A stretch of DNA of 64,000 bases from Candidatus Thorarchaeota archaeon (GCA_016933575.1 JAFGAR010000088.1:62001-126000), one strand, 5' to 3'. Counted from the first letter of the stretch, positions 1 through 9,521 are shown. Numbers and translations are program-made. Notes: generated by a model not told the origin, from the sequence alone.

Positions 1-28
1 AATTCATTTGATTTAGTGGTGAAACTAA

Positions 29-469
29 ATGTCAGATGTCGCAGCAATGAGGTCCTTCAATCGTGAACTCGCAGCGGTTGTAGGCGCAACAATAGAAGTT
101 TCAACAAAAGATGGAAAGACCTACCAAGGCACTCTCAAGGGAATTGATCAAAACACCCTGAGCATTATTCTATCTGATGTTGTTGCAGTAGGAGAGAGTG
201 GAAACATTCCCAAGATTTTCATCTATGGTAGTAGTATTGTTTCATTCTCAGTGGCTCAAAAAGAGGTCAGTCTTGAGGGATTAGCTAAAGAACTCGAGAA
301 GACATTTCCTCCTGGTGGTGTGAATTTCTATCCTGAAACGGGAGGTGGCGTGATCGTCGTCATGAACAAAATAAGGATCACACCAGAGGGTGTTGACGGG
401 TCAGGTCCACTCTATGAGAGAGTGCGTGAGATTGCTGAGGATTGGCTTAGAGATAGAGGATTGATATAG
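29..469 (+). CDS. LSm/Sm-like RNA-binding protein with C-terminal extension (SmAP3-like)
   Basis: Sm-fold protein of 146 residues. The Sm1 segment (about residues 18-50, with the DGKTYQGTLKGID stretch) and the Sm2 segment (about 62-73, KIFIYGSSIVSF) are both recognisable. Archaeal Sm proteins form rings that bind U-rich RNA. This one carries about 70 extra residues after the Sm domain, like the SmAP3 class, which has a separate C-terminal domain, rather than the short SmAP1/2 class. The ATG is preceded by a GGTGA ribosome-binding site at about 17-22. It is transcribed away from the ftsZ operon on the other strand. Fold is secure; the specific RNA partner is unknown. Confidence 0.88.
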   Translation: MSDVAAMRSFNRELAAVVGATIEVSTKDGKTYQGTLKGIDQNTLSIILSDVVAVGESGNIPKIFIYGSSIVSFSVAQKEVSLEGLAKELEKTFPPGGVNFYPETGGGVIVVMNKIRITPEGVDGSGPLYERVREIAEDWLRDRGLI

Positions 470-533
470 AAATAAGTCAAAGATGAATTTCCAGTTTCTT
501 TCTCATTATATTAGTGGATACTGGAAATACTGT

Positions 534-809
534 TCAAATATCCGACTGCGACACCTGATATTTGCTGACTTTCTTCAATTCAAGTAGGACTCTATGGTAT
601 CTGTGTTGTTGGGACTCAATCCACGATTGAACTTTCAATCTTTTCTTAACATCATCAGGAGGTGCTTGAATAGCTACAATCATAGCTCCATCTCGTGTCT
701 TTGTTCTTGCTCTCCAAAGAACAGAAACACGACCAGTCCCCGGGTAGTACCATATCTCAGTAGGAGATGAAACTGATTCGACACCTAGATTGTAGAAAGT
801 CCTTCTCAG
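534..809 (-). pseudogene. Protein-like reading frame downstream of ftsZ with no standard start codon
   Basis: I do not recognise a family. Read on the minus strand, this stretch is open for 91 codons, ends in TGA and has natural-looking composition (for example YYPGTGRVSVLWRARTKTRD, then a helical, basic C-terminal half with KKRLKVQSWIESQQHRYHR). An in-frame TAG lies just upstream, and no ATG, GTG or TTG precedes the conserved-looking part. The first possible initiator is CTG at 809; the first ATG is at about codon 43. It lies 78 bases downstream of the ftsZ stop on the same strand. It may be a gene that lost its 5' end, a gene with a rare CTG start, or an assembly error. Confidence 0.45.
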
Positions 810-887
810 TCTAAACTAGAAAATACTAGGTCTATTGCTGCAACTACGTATTTAGAACAGACTCATATCACTAACTGACAATGAAAA

Positions 888-2144
888 CTAGAGAAGGCGA
901 CGAAGGCCTAATTCATCCAGGTCTTTCTTCTTCTCAAGTTCTTTGTGTTTTCTACCACCGAGAGTCCGCTCTAGAGGCTTGAGTCTATCTTCCCAAGAAC
1001 CTCGTGGCGAATCTGGTATCTTCCCAAATGCCTTTGCTCTTGCCTGAACTGAACCAAGTGACGTGGTCTGTGAACCTATTACGCCAAATTCTGCAAGACG
1101 CTTTGTTGCTACTGATATTCCAGATTCTTCTTTTGATCGCGGGAGCAATTGAGGACTCTTCACTCCAGTGAGAATAAGCATGACCCGCAATACACCGCCC
1201 AGACGAGGATCGACTCGAGCCCCCCAGATAACATTTGCATCAAGACTCATCTTCTCGGAAACCAGTTCACCGACCTTATTAGCCTCAGCGAGGCTCATGT
1301 CCGGGCCTCCAGTGATGTGAATCAATGCACCTGTGGCCCCACTCCACTCTACTTCTAGGAGGGGGCTGTTCAACGCGTTCTTTATCGCTGCGTGTGCTCG
1401 GTCTTGGCCAGTGGCCTCACCAAGTCCGACAAGGGCTACACCACCATTGCAGATAATTGAGCGAACGTCAGCATAATCCAAATTGATCAGGCTAGGCATA
1501 GTAATGGTTTCAGTGATGCCTTTGACCATATTGGCAAGGACTTCATCAGCTACACCAAATGCTTCCTCTATGGGTAGATCTGGAACAAGTTGCATGAGCT
1601 TCTGGTTATCAATGACTACAGCTGTGTCAACATTCTCTTGAAGACGAGCAAGACCAGCTTTTGCCTTATCGATACGAGTTCGTTCAAGACTGAAAGGCAT
1701 TGTAACAACACCAACCACAATTGCATCGTTGTTTTTCGCAATCTCTGCCACAACTGGTGCACTCCCTGTTCCTGTACCACCGCCCATACCTGCTGCAATA
1801 AAGACTAGGTCAGCATCGCGGAGTAATTCGGTCAATTGCCCTGTGGATTCCTCAGCTGCAGCTTTCCCAACATGAGGGTAGCCCCCGGCTCCTAGTCCTC
1901 GGGTAATTCGTTCTCCAATCAATAGTTTCCTGTGTGCTGTGGTAACAGCAAGATGTTGTCTATCTGTATTGATTGCAATACATTCAGCGCCTTGAACACC
2001 GATCGTCATTAACCGCTTTACTGTATTATTACCTGCACCACCACAACCGACTACGACTATACGAGCTTGCCCTACATCGCGCATTGTTGAAGACCCTCTC
2101 TCAATTTGGCTATGTTCTCGTGCAGAGTCAATGAACGACCTCAT
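888..2144 (-). CDS. ftsZ: Cell-division GTPase FtsZ
   Basis: Tubulin-family GTPase of 418 residues that polymerises into the division ring. The N-terminal glycine loop ([10 protein letters not shown], about 31-40), the tubulin signature GGGTGTGSA (121-129) and the T7-loop region (NLDYADV, about 222-228) are intact, so it should bind and hydrolyse GTP. The start at 2144 overlaps the stop of the upstream ribbon-helix-helix gene as TAATG, implying translational coupling; a second ATG at 2084 with a GAGAGGG ribosome-binding site is an alternative. I cannot tell FtsZ1 from FtsZ2 by eye, but coupling to a CdrS-like gene resembles the haloarchaeal cdrS-ftsZ2 operon. Confidence 0.96.
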   Translation of the reverse strand: MRSFIDSAREHSQIERGSSTMRDVGQARIVVVGCGGAGNNTVKRLMTIGVQGAECIAINTDRQHLAVTTAHRKLLIGERITRGLGAGGYPHVGKAAAEESTGQLTELLRDADLVFIAAGMGGGTGTGSAPVVAEIAKNNDAIVVGVVTMPFSLERTRIDKAKAGLARLQENVDTAVVIDNQKLMQLVPDLPIEEAFGVADEVLANMVKGITETITMPSLINLDYADVRSIICNGGVALVGLGEATGQDRAHAAIKNALNSPLLEVEWSGATGALIHITGGPDMSLAEANKVGELVSEKMSLDANVIWGARVDPRLGGVLRVMLILTGVKSPQLLPRSKEESGISVATKRLAEFGVIGSQTTSLGSVQARAKAFGKIPDSPRGSWEDRLKPLERTLGGRKHKELEKKKDLDELGLRRLL

Positions 2145-2326
2145 TATCCTATGACCTCACTCATTCTTTCTTTTTGATACATGTTCTGGTCCCATAGCTC
2201 TCGCTTCAGGAGGTCTCGGATAGCAATTCGGATTGCCTCTGAACGATTGGGATAGAGACCTTTGTCAACCAGTTGTTGAATATCAATTACAATCCGATCT
2301 GGTAAGTGCACAGCTATGAGACGCAT
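2144..2326 (-). CDS. cdrS: CdrS-like ribbon-helix-helix regulator
   Basis: Sixty-residue protein with a ribbon-helix-helix (CopG/Arc-like) fold: an N-terminal strand (RLIAVHLPDRI) followed by helices around YPNRSEAIRIAIRDLLKREL. Such proteins bind DNA as dimers. It is the first gene of a two-gene operon with ftsZ and its TAA overlaps the ftsZ ATG. In Haloferax and Halobacterium the short RHH protein CdrS is co-transcribed with ftsZ2 and controls division; the same arrangement suggests the same role here. That role is inferred from synteny and fold, not from a direct sequence comparison. Confidence 0.8.
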   Translation of the reverse strand: MRLIAVHLPDRIVIDIQQLVDKGLYPNRSEAIRIAIRDLLKRELWDQNMYQKERMSEVIG

Positions 2327-2542
2327 ATCTAGTCCTCTATGATAGCCGGGAAGTATGGGGATATGTATTTGTGTAATACCTTGATTCAGCTGATTGCAAT
2401 TGATTTTTTGTAGTTATTTGCACGAATCAAGTATCTCGATATGCGTGATTTAAAAATACAGAAACTCGAATCTGTTGCTTCTGACCCTAATATATATAGC
2501 TAAAAAAGGATTCAACAATGTTATGGTTAACTGACTCTTCAC

Positions 2543-5500
2543 TTAGCTATATTCAGTATTGGGCTGATCAAACTCTCGTTCTTCATCCCAATCCTCTTCA
2601 AACGCCTCATCAATCTCCTCAACTTCTGAGGACTCCAACTCTTCAATATGCCCAATGATAGCATTTTCAAGTTTCGAGTAGTCTGAGAGAATATGCACCA
2701 ACCTAAGATTCACAAGAGCCTCTGCATCAATCGAGAGATTGTATCTTGAGTTAGAATCAATATCGACAAACTGACCGCATTCTGCTAATAACGCCACATC
2801 GAATATTCCCATATCCTCATTCTCTAATTCAGAAACTCTCTGATTCTCTTTCAACCCATCCAGATGTATCTTCAGATACTTCTTGAAACCACGTTCTTTT
2901 TTCTGTTCATCCACACTGATTCGGAGGATGATATCGCCGCCCACACTTGTTTCCAAGAACTCCTCGCATGTTGAGGGTACTGCAATATTGTCAGAGAAGA
3001 ATGTTGAACGATGAATGAGGGGCTTGAGCACAGAGAGATCGTAGAACTCGCGTTTTCCTTCCTTGTTCTTAACCATCATTTCGTCATAATCGACATCTTT
3101 CAGGGGATCCCACTTGAGGTATGTTCCTTCACGAGTCGCAAAATACTCTCCAGTTCTCTGTGGATATCTGAGAAATCGGATCACCTCGTCGGTGTAGGGA
3201 GTTTCCTTTCTTGCAATCAGCTTAGATCCCTCAAGCAGGTTGATTCTGTAGACTCTCTTCTCGAGATTGATGGTAAGAAGACATGAAACCTCTCTGATGA
3301 CTCCAGCCCATTCAACAGCCTCACGTAACACCCTATCACACTGTGCACGAACGTTCGAGGGAAGTGATGATGGCCTGTACCCATGGAGAGCAAGGAGGGT
3401 TTCAGGCAAAGGTTCTGACAACCGTATCCATCGTACTGGCAGGCTCTTCTCCTTTGGAGGGTTTCCATACTCGAATACTCCAGCAAACGTCCATTCTTTG
3501 CCATCCTCTCCTTCACTCTTTATGTAAAGCACCTGTTGCCGGCTCACTTCGAGAAGGATAATGGGCAGTTCATCCCATCCCTCTCTTGATAGTGCAGTGG
3601 TCGCTTCAGCCTTAGTCTGTTCAGGGTCAATCACACAACGGTACCAACTATAAGGAAGGTATGCACTCATCTGACCTTCAACTAGCCCTCCGTACATAGT
3701 GTTCTTCAAGGATGGAAACAACAACCAGATGGGTCCTCCCTCACTCCCTTCTCGCCATAGCAGTTGTCCGAATCGTTCTATAAATCTCGGTCTACCTGAT
3801 GATGTCATCTTCTTCATCTGCTTCGCCCTCCATTGGAGATTCTTGTGTATTGCCTGAAAGTCGTATCGATATTCAAAGTCGTTATCATCCTCCGGTCTAA
3901 AGCCCATCTGGTGGAATTGCCATCTAGCAACAGCAGACCATAAGTCAATGCAAGATGGTGACTCTACATCTCTGAAGATATTTTCCGCTACCGAAAGTAC
4001 TGCGAGAAAGAGGTTCATCCCATAGATCTCTAGAAGCTCGACATTGTGACTCTGAGCAAGTCTGAGAGATCTCTGATTGTCTAAGTTTAATAGGCTTCCA
4101 AGACTCAGCCGAGTATTTGATAGGAGCCTCCAGAGAAGCCTGGGTTCAGTTCTTCGTAGTAGTGCATCTTTCACTTGAGTCAAAGTATTGAGTAGAATTT
4201 CATCATCACATGATTGATAATCATTGCATTCACAGATGCTGATGATATCTTGATACAATGAAAAGAGCGAGTTGCGCAACGATGTTCTATCCATCAGAAA
4301 GGTTGCAGCATAGAGCAGTCTATGAATCTCTCTTCTTCTCGTATTGGTGGTATCGATATGTGATGATTTCGTAGAATAATTGAGAGGAGGTCTACGAGTG
4401 ATAGTGACTTGCTGTTCATGCTGTTCATCATGCTCTTTGTGAATCCAGCCCCTTGTAATTCGATCAGCACCAACATGGATTCCTTGATGGCATTTTCCAA
4501 GTCTGTTTGGATGAGGTGGCGGTTGCATCAGGTCAAGATGCAACCTACTGGTCAGACTTGGCTGAGTCCTCATACTATCCACAGGATGGTAAGCTGTTTT
4601 CCAATCCTCACTGACATCATCTATCTCAATTTCATTTGTCTGCTCTAGTCTTGGTCTACACAGACTAGGTATCAGACTGGCTGCTCTCTCTTTGATTGTA
4701 TTCAGGCTCTCTCTACCAATCATGTTGCATCGAACCTGAATTGAGGCGCTATGAAACGATCTTCCGTACATGTCCTGTTGTTGGTTCAAAGCTCCAGATT
4801 GTTTACCCACTTCGACATTGAAACTCTGTGTTGCCGCCGCACTGAATTTGCGAGTCCAGCCTCTGAGATGTGGAACACAAATCACAGTTGTCCATGGTTG
4901 GTTATCTATAGGGAGGTCCTGAACGATGACTCGACTCTCATCATATTGGGGGGTTAACCATCCCATCTCTCGCGGAACTGTGGGAAGATTCCAGATTATC
5001 TCATCTACAAGTTGTCTTCGCGGCGAATTATAGTACAGAGGATTCACACACGGTCGCTGGTAGGTCTTGTTCATCTCAGGATGATTCACACCACTATCGA
5101 CCCATATCAATTCAGAGGCAAAGTCCTTCAAGATTTGGAGTAGTGACAATTCAAGTATCTGCAGACTATTTCTACGACCAACAGGTACCATACTCTCAAG
5201 GTCTGGCCAACCATCTACAATGATAATTCGTTCTCCGGATTCTTTGAGGAACATAGACTTGATTCTAGCATGGAAATCCTTCAGTCCTGAAGACCCATTG
5301 GCAAAAATCAGATTATCTGTTTCTTTTTGGAGGTCTATAAAATGTACGCGCTTGAGAACGCCGCTGAGTCTGATATACTCCAACTGACTGATTAGTCCTC
5401 TCTTTCGGAGATTACCAAGTCCGAATCTCATATTGACAAGTTTCTCAGTCGAATAGTCACCAAGAAAATCCATCCAGAAGAGAGATGGACTAGAAGTTAC

Positions 5501-7390
5501 AGTTTCTGCTAATTCAGCGAGATGATTCAACAGGTGCCAGTTTTTAGCCAGCCATGCGGCACTCTTGCCAGAGGTTGTTGGTGAAGAAACAGAGATGTAT
5601 TGAGTAAAGAAGAAACCATCCTCTACTCGTTCTGCAAAAGGGTCTTCATTTTGTGCGTTCTTGGTGGGGACAATGCTTCTCAGGAGATGCTCAGGACCTT
5701 GAGCTGGTGTCATTGTGATAGCGATGCGCGGTACTGTTCCATTAATAGTCGTACACTCAAACTTGAGTGTCTTCCATTGACCACGAAATTCTCCTTCCAT
5801 TAGCTTCGTGGCCAGTTGGTCGATGAGTTGGTCAAAAGCCTTCTTCGTTACTTTAAAGCCCTGGAATGTGTCAAGAGTTACAACTCCCTTCCAGACACGT
5901 TTTGGTGCCAGCGGATTGTTGACAAGGGTATTGAATTCGGTAAGTAGTATTCGCTCGTATTCATCTAACTGGTCAAGATGGGACTTTGGAGGTTTGGAAC
6001 CTAATACTGCATTCCATTCAGAATCCGTAAGACGCTCTTTCCAGGAATGGAGTACTGGAACGTAGACGTCCTTCTTCCTAGTTCGAGGTTTCATTCCATA
6101 GATATTGAAGTTGAATCCTCCTTTCGTCTTTACTTCAAGAATCATAACAGGAGTCCAGATGTACTGCCCTGCACCTCTCAATATTCGTGCAAAAAGTACA
6201 AGATCTATCTTTCCAGCTCCCTGATCCCCAACGACAGGAACCTCCGCCAGATATTGTATTCCAGACGGATTCTGCAGAAATTCATCGCCTGCAAAGACAA
6301 CCTCTCTCAGAGATTTTGGGTGGCAGAACCCTGAGAGGAGCACTCTGTGCCAGTCATTCCCTTCTCTTTGTGTCTTCTTTGTAATCTCTTCGAAGAATTT
6401 TGAGGTTTCTTTACCTGTGATAATTCCATTTCGAATATGACCAAGGACAACCTCACCCCGCTCTCTGACATATTCCTCTTCTGAAGACTCCAGAGTCGTT
6501 TCGACTCTCTTTTTTAGAAATTCAACATCAAGGCCTGTTGGAGGAGTCTCTATTTGCTTGCTAATGCTCTCACTTATTCCACTCTTATCACCGAAATGAG
6601 TCCTGATTTCAAGTACAATCTTGCTAAGTTCTTTATCCGCATCAGGATGGAAGTTCTTTCGACCAACTTTACCTTGTGTGTAGACCCAATCGAGGAATGG
6701 TATGAGCCTATGAATCAGTAACCGGATATATCTATGACACTCGCGGCGAGGAACAGTGTGGATGAAGCATTGCCGACAGAGCTCTATGAGGTGCGCGCGA
6801 ATCATGTCAGCAAAGTCGAGGACGGGAAGGGTCGGATGCGCAAGGAGAACGCGCGGATTTTTTGAATTCCCTCGGTACCCTGCCTTCTGGTGAATTTTTA
6901 CACCCCTCTCCAGTGGTATTCTATCAGCTACACCCTCGGGAATGATATCTACTCGACCATCTCTGTATTTTCTTATCTGGTAGAGGTCTGGGTCTGGAAA
7001 ATAGTATCGAGGGACTAACACATCTCGTAACAGAGAACCCATATAGTTGAGGAGTTCATTAAGTGGCCCAACGGTCCCCTCTCTCCAGTTGTAAACCCGT
7101 TTGAACTCCTTGTTACCGTATCGTTTTGTACTGTACCAGAGCATCTGAAGGTACAATCTTCTCAGAACAGACTCTCTATTCTGTATGGAAGAGAAGTCAT
7201 ATGAGCCCTGTTCTCTGCAAGACGCCCATTCAGTACGCGCAACTTCCCAGTTGCACCTGATCTGTTCATAGAAAACGTTCGTCAGGTCGTTCTTTCTTTT
7301 GTAGGAAAGCCTGACTAAGGCTGATAGTCCTGAGTATATTGCATCTGCCAGAACCTCATTCGGTCGGATTTCTTGGACTTTTCGCCCCAA
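2543..7390 (-). CDS. Giant RecB/Cas4-like nuclease and P-loop protein of unknown function
   Basis: A 1615-residue protein I cannot assign to a named family. Residues 1-360 are mostly helical. Residues 378-478 carry a RecB/Cas4-type PD-(D/E)XK signature: E383, D396 in GKIDLVLF, E419-x-K421 in MILEVKTK, and Q474-x3-Y478. Residues 603-610 (SPTTSGKS) look like a Walker A loop and 721-730 (RIIIVDGWPD) like Walker B, followed by LIWVDSG, suggesting a RecA-like ATPase. The C-terminal half is unassigned and ends in a strongly acidic tail. Start is TTG with a GAGGAG ribosome-binding site (7397-7401) and a TATA-like box at 7421-7430. It stands alone, divergent from the TnpB gene, which suggests an accessory role such as defence, but this is inference. 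Confidence 0.85.
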   Translation of the reverse strand: MGRKVQEIRPNEVLADAIYSGLSALVRLSYKRKNDLTNVFYEQIRCNWEVARTEWASCREQGSYDFSSIQNRESVLRRLYLQMLWYSTKRYGNKEFKRVYNWREGTVGPLNELLNYMGSLLRDVLVPRYYFPDPDLYQIRKYRDGRVDIIPEGVADRIPLERGVKIHQKAGYRGNSKNPRVLLAHPTLPVLDFADMIRAHLIELCRQCFIHTVPRRECHRYIRLLIHRLIPFLDWVYTQGKVGRKNFHPDADKELSKIVLEIRTHFGDKSGISESISKQIETPPTGLDVEFLKKRVETTLESSEEEYVRERGEVVLGHIRNGIITGKETSKFFEEITKKTQREGNDWHRVLLSGFCHPKSLREVVFAGDEFLQNPSGIQYLAEVPVVGDQGAGKIDLVLFARILRGAGQYIWTPVMILEVKTKGGFNFNIYGMKPRTRKKDVYVPVLHSWKERLTDSEWNAVLGSKPPKSHLDQLDEYERILLTEFNTLVNNPLAPKRVWKGVVTLDTFQGFKVTKKAFDQLIDQLATKLMEGEFRGQWKTLKFECTTINGTVPRIAITMTPAQGPEHLLRSIVPTKNAQNEDPFAERVEDGFFFTQYISVSSPTTSGKSAAWLAKNWHLLNHLAELAETVTSSPSLFWMDFLGDYSTEKLVNMRFGLGNLRKRGLISQLEYIRLSGVLKRVHFIDLQKETDNLIFANGSSGLKDFHARIKSMFLKESGERIIIVDGWPDLESMVPVGRRNSLQILELSLLQILKDFASELIWVDSGVNHPEMNKTYQRPCVNPLYYNSPRRQLVDEIIWNLPTVPREMGWLTPQYDESRVIVQDLPIDNQPWTTVICVPHLRGWTRKFSAAATQSFNVEVGKQSGALNQQQDMYGRSFHSASIQVRCNMIGRESLNTIKERAASLIPSLCRPRLEQTNEIEIDDVSEDWKTAYHPVDSMRTQPSLTSRLHLDLMQPPPHPNRLGKCHQGIHVGADRITRGWIHKEHDEQHEQQVTITRRPPLNYSTKSSHIDTTNTRRREIHRLLYAATFLMDRTSLRNSLFSLYQDIISICECNDYQSCDDEILLNTLTQVKDALLRRTEPRLLWRLLSNTRLSLGSLLNLDNQRSLRLAQSHNVELLEIYGMNLFLAVLSVAENIFRDVESPSCIDLWSAVARWQFHQMGFRPEDDNDFEYRYDFQAIHKNLQWRAKQMKKMTSSGRPRFIERFGQLLWREGSEGGPIWLLFPSLKNTMYGGLVEGQMSAYLPYSWYRCVIDPEQTKAEATTALSREGWDELPIILLEVSRQQVLYIKSEGEDGKEWTFAGVFEYGNPPKEKSLPVRWIRLSEPLPETLLALHGYRPSSLPSNVRAQCDRVLREAVEWAGVIREVSCLLTINLEKRVYRINLLEGSKLIARKETPYTDEVIRFLRYPQRTGEYFATREGTYLKWDPLKDVDYDEMMVKNKEGKREFYDLSVLKPLIHRSTFFSDNIAVPSTCEEFLETSVGGDIILRISVDEQKKERGFKKYLKIHLDGLKENQRVSELENEDMGIFDVALLAECGQFVDIDSNSRYNLSIDAEALVNLRLVHILSDYSKLENAIIGHIEELESSEVEEIDEAFEEDWDEEREFDQPNTEYS

Positions 7391-7420
7391 GCAGACTCCT
7401 CGGGGGCAATTTCATAATTT

Positions 7421-7430
7421 TATTTATAAG
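7421..7430 (-). promoter_or_regulatory. TATA box of the giant nuclease-ATPase gene
   Basis: Reads CTTATAAATA on the minus strand, 31-40 bases upstream of the TTG start. The expected transcription start lies near 7400, so the leader would be only about ten bases and would just include the GAGGAG ribosome-binding site. Confidence 0.5.
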
Positions 7431-7524
7431 TAATTCTATCTTAATTGGAATTCTTTTTTTATAATATAAAGTTCTCATAATACCTTTTTTGAAATTTTAA
7501 GCAATAATAGAATTTTTGTTTAAT

Positions 7525-7633
7525 AAGTTTATATAACTTGAATATGATACTAATACGAGTTCAAAAGACTCCTTCAGAACAAGAAAGGGAGTGAACTTGA
7601 CTGGCTCAGAAACGGGTCAGAAGTTTATATAAC
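7525..7633 (+). promoter_or_regulatory. Duplicated TATA-containing 13-mer upstream of the TnpB gene
   Basis: AAGTTTATATAAC occurs exactly twice, at 7525-7537 and 7621-7633. The first copy is placed to direct transcription from about 7555-7560. The second is only 14 bases from the TnpB ATG, too close for a normal TATA box acting on that start. The repeat may mark an insertion boundary or a duplicated promoter. Confidence 0.45.
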
Positions 7634-7646
7634 GTAGGCGAATGCG

Positions 7647-9323
7647 ATGGCTCGGTCCCGTGGAACAACAATCAGTGTAAAGGTCCCTATTAATTGGGAT
7701 ATCATGACGCAAAGGACTCAACAGAGGTTGAGGCAGATTGTTGGAAGGGATACCCGAGTAATCCGAGCGTTCCTTGGAATAATCGAACAACACGAAAACG
7801 AATTGCTAACCGGTCGAAAGAATAACAGAATTCATGATGGAAAATTAGACAAACTCACAATTACAGCGATTAGGGTCAAAGCTGGTAACGGTCAAAGGAT
7901 CACTGTTTCTCACGATATCAAACAGAGGTTCACAAGAATCTCTACGAATGAACTTCAGGAATGCAGGCAGACAGCGGTAGCGCTCTATGAGAGCTACTTG
8001 GCATTGAAAGGAAAAAAAAGATGGAGTCCATCTCGTCCTTCGAAGGTAAACTCAACTAGAAGAATACCACGATGGACGTTCATACAAAGATTCAAGCTCG
8101 AGCAGAATTCATCATCTGTTTCAAGATGGTGGCTCAATCTTCGGGACACTCTTGACTCTGTACCTGAAGGCCGCGTAATTCATGATAGATTATCTATTCC
8201 CCTAAAGGTGTCCCCCTTTCATATCAATCAGTTCCAACGAGGAGAAGTAAAGGCATGTCAAATCTTCACTGATCTTTCAGGGAAGTGGTGGGTAAATTTC
8301 GCTATACGTGTGGCCATTTCAGAGATTCCAAGTACCATTCATCCTCCTGCTGTTCTAGGAATCGACCTTGGTATCGAGAAGGCTGCATGTACGACCTTGA
8401 TTACACCTATGAAGGTACGAGAAACCCGATTCTTCAAACAGAGGAATAAGCTTGAAGTTATCAAGAATTACGACCGACTAGTGGCAGACCTTCAACACGA
8501 GATTTCTACTCGTATCAATACGACTCAGAATGCTGATGGTGTGCTTCAAAAAATAAGGCAGATGCGATATAAACGAGAAAGGGTTGCTCGTGGATATGAC
8601 CGAGTTCTTGTTAGAAACTTACTGGACTATATCGAAGAGTTGTCTGAGAAGTACACACTCTATGTAGCAATTGGTCGCTTGAAGAATATCCGAAATACAG
8701 CTCGAAAAGGTAACTTCAAGGGAAGAGAGTTCAGGGGAATGATTCACTCTTGGGCTTTTGCAAGAATCTCTGAGAGTCTAAAACATGGATTAGCCCAAAA
8801 AGGCTGGTCTGTGGAGGGAAAAGACGCGAGATTCCGTGCAGTTCCTGAAGCTTGGACATCCATCATGTGTTGGAAATGCGGTAGCAAAGGAGTAAGATCC
8901 AAACAGAATTACTTCAATTGTCCATCGTGTGGTCACAAAACAAATGCAGATAGGAATGGAGCAATCAATATCGCCGGACGTCTTATTACGCTCACAAAGT
9001 CATTGCACAATGTGAGAGGACTAGGTAAGTGGGAAACCTCTGTTCAGGCAGGGAAATACTCACGACCGAAAGCCCGAAAGAAGATGCCTTCTCAAGGGAA
9101 GTTCTTACTCTCCGAAGAAGATGAAACATCACATCTTGGAGAGTCCGCGGCTGTTCACTTTGTCCAGATGGACCTTATTAGTTTCAGTGATGGAATTAGT
9201 GAGGGCGATGACGATCCCGCCGTGGAAAATACTGTGGAAATCCTCTCTGTTGCTAGAAGTGATGCTCCGGCGTTAGAACAGGAGAAAGAAGCCAGGTCTT
9301 CAGGAGGGATTCCATCCCAATGA
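7647..9323 (+). CDS. tnpB: TnpB/IS1341-type RuvC protein with altered RuvC-II residue
   Basis: OrfB/TnpB-family protein of 558 residues, longer than the usual roughly 370-450. These are RNA-guided RuvC nucleases. RuvC-I aspartate is D240 (LGIDLGIEK), the zinc finger is C408-C411 and C425-C428, and RuvC-III aspartate is D435 (ADRNGAINIAG). The RuvC-II motif, normally E-x-L, reads AIGRLKNIRN: the glutamate is glycine (G343). A glutamate before the conserved TS (PEAWTS, E401) could be the relocated catalytic residue described for Fanzor and some TnpBs; otherwise the enzyme is dead. Residues 450-558 form an extra, partly acidic tail. No TnpA (Y1 or serine) gene is nearby, so this is a tnpB-only element. 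Confidence 0.9.
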   Translation: MARSRGTTISVKVPINWDIMTQRTQQRLRQIVGRDTRVIRAFLGIIEQHENELLTGRKNNRIHDGKLDKLTITAIRVKAGNGQRITVSHDIKQRFTRISTNELQECRQTAVALYESYLALKGKKRWSPSRPSKVNSTRRIPRWTFIQRFKLEQNSSSVSRWWLNLRDTLDSVPEGRVIHDRLSIPLKVSPFHINQFQRGEVKACQIFTDLSGKWWVNFAIRVAISEIPSTIHPPAVLGIDLGIEKAACTTLITPMKVRETRFFKQRNKLEVIKNYDRLVADLQHEISTRINTTQNADGVLQKIRQMRYKRERVARGYDRVLVRNLLDYIEELSEKYTLYVAIGRLKNIRNTARKGNFKGREFRGMIHSWAFARISESLKHGLAQKGWSVEGKDARFRAVPEAWTSIMCWKCGSKGVRSKQNYFNCPSCGHKTNADRNGAINIAGRLITLTKSLHNVRGLGKWETSVQAGKYSRPKARKKMPSQGKFLLSEEDETSHLGESAAVHFVQMDLISFSDGISEGDDDPAVENTVEILSVARSDAPALEQEKEARSSGGIPSQ

Positions 9324-9459
9324 TAGCAGACAAAGCTCTTGCTGATTACATTCTCTGTGGAGTATGTAAGATGGCGACATCAAGTAAGGGAAGGGTAGAA
9401 CACAGAAGTTTCTTTCAGTTGAATTTCACTCAACAAGGGAGATTCAAATTGTATGAATA

Positions 9460-9521
9460 CTTGTAATACTCACCTATACTCAGATGAAAGATTCAGGTCG
9501 TATTTGTCCTTGTAATACTCA
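9460..9521 (+). repeat. Direct repeats downstream of tnpB, possible end of element or reRNA region
   Basis: CTTGTAATACTCA occurs at 9460-9472 and again at 9509-9521, and TACTCAGAT occurs in both flanks (from 9477 and 9516). TnpB elements usually encode their guide (omega/re) RNA across the 3' end of tnpB and into the right end. The region 9324-9550 is therefore the place to look for it, but I see no unmistakable guide scaffold. Confidence 0.4.

Noticed and set aside
2543..7390. Several antisense frames of 60-100 codons inside the giant gene
   Set aside because: They are out of frame with a continuous 1615-codon gene, have poor composition and no ribosome-binding sites.
7587..7630. Short GTG frame before tnpB
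   Set aside because: Only about a dozen codons, ending inside the second TATA-like repeat.
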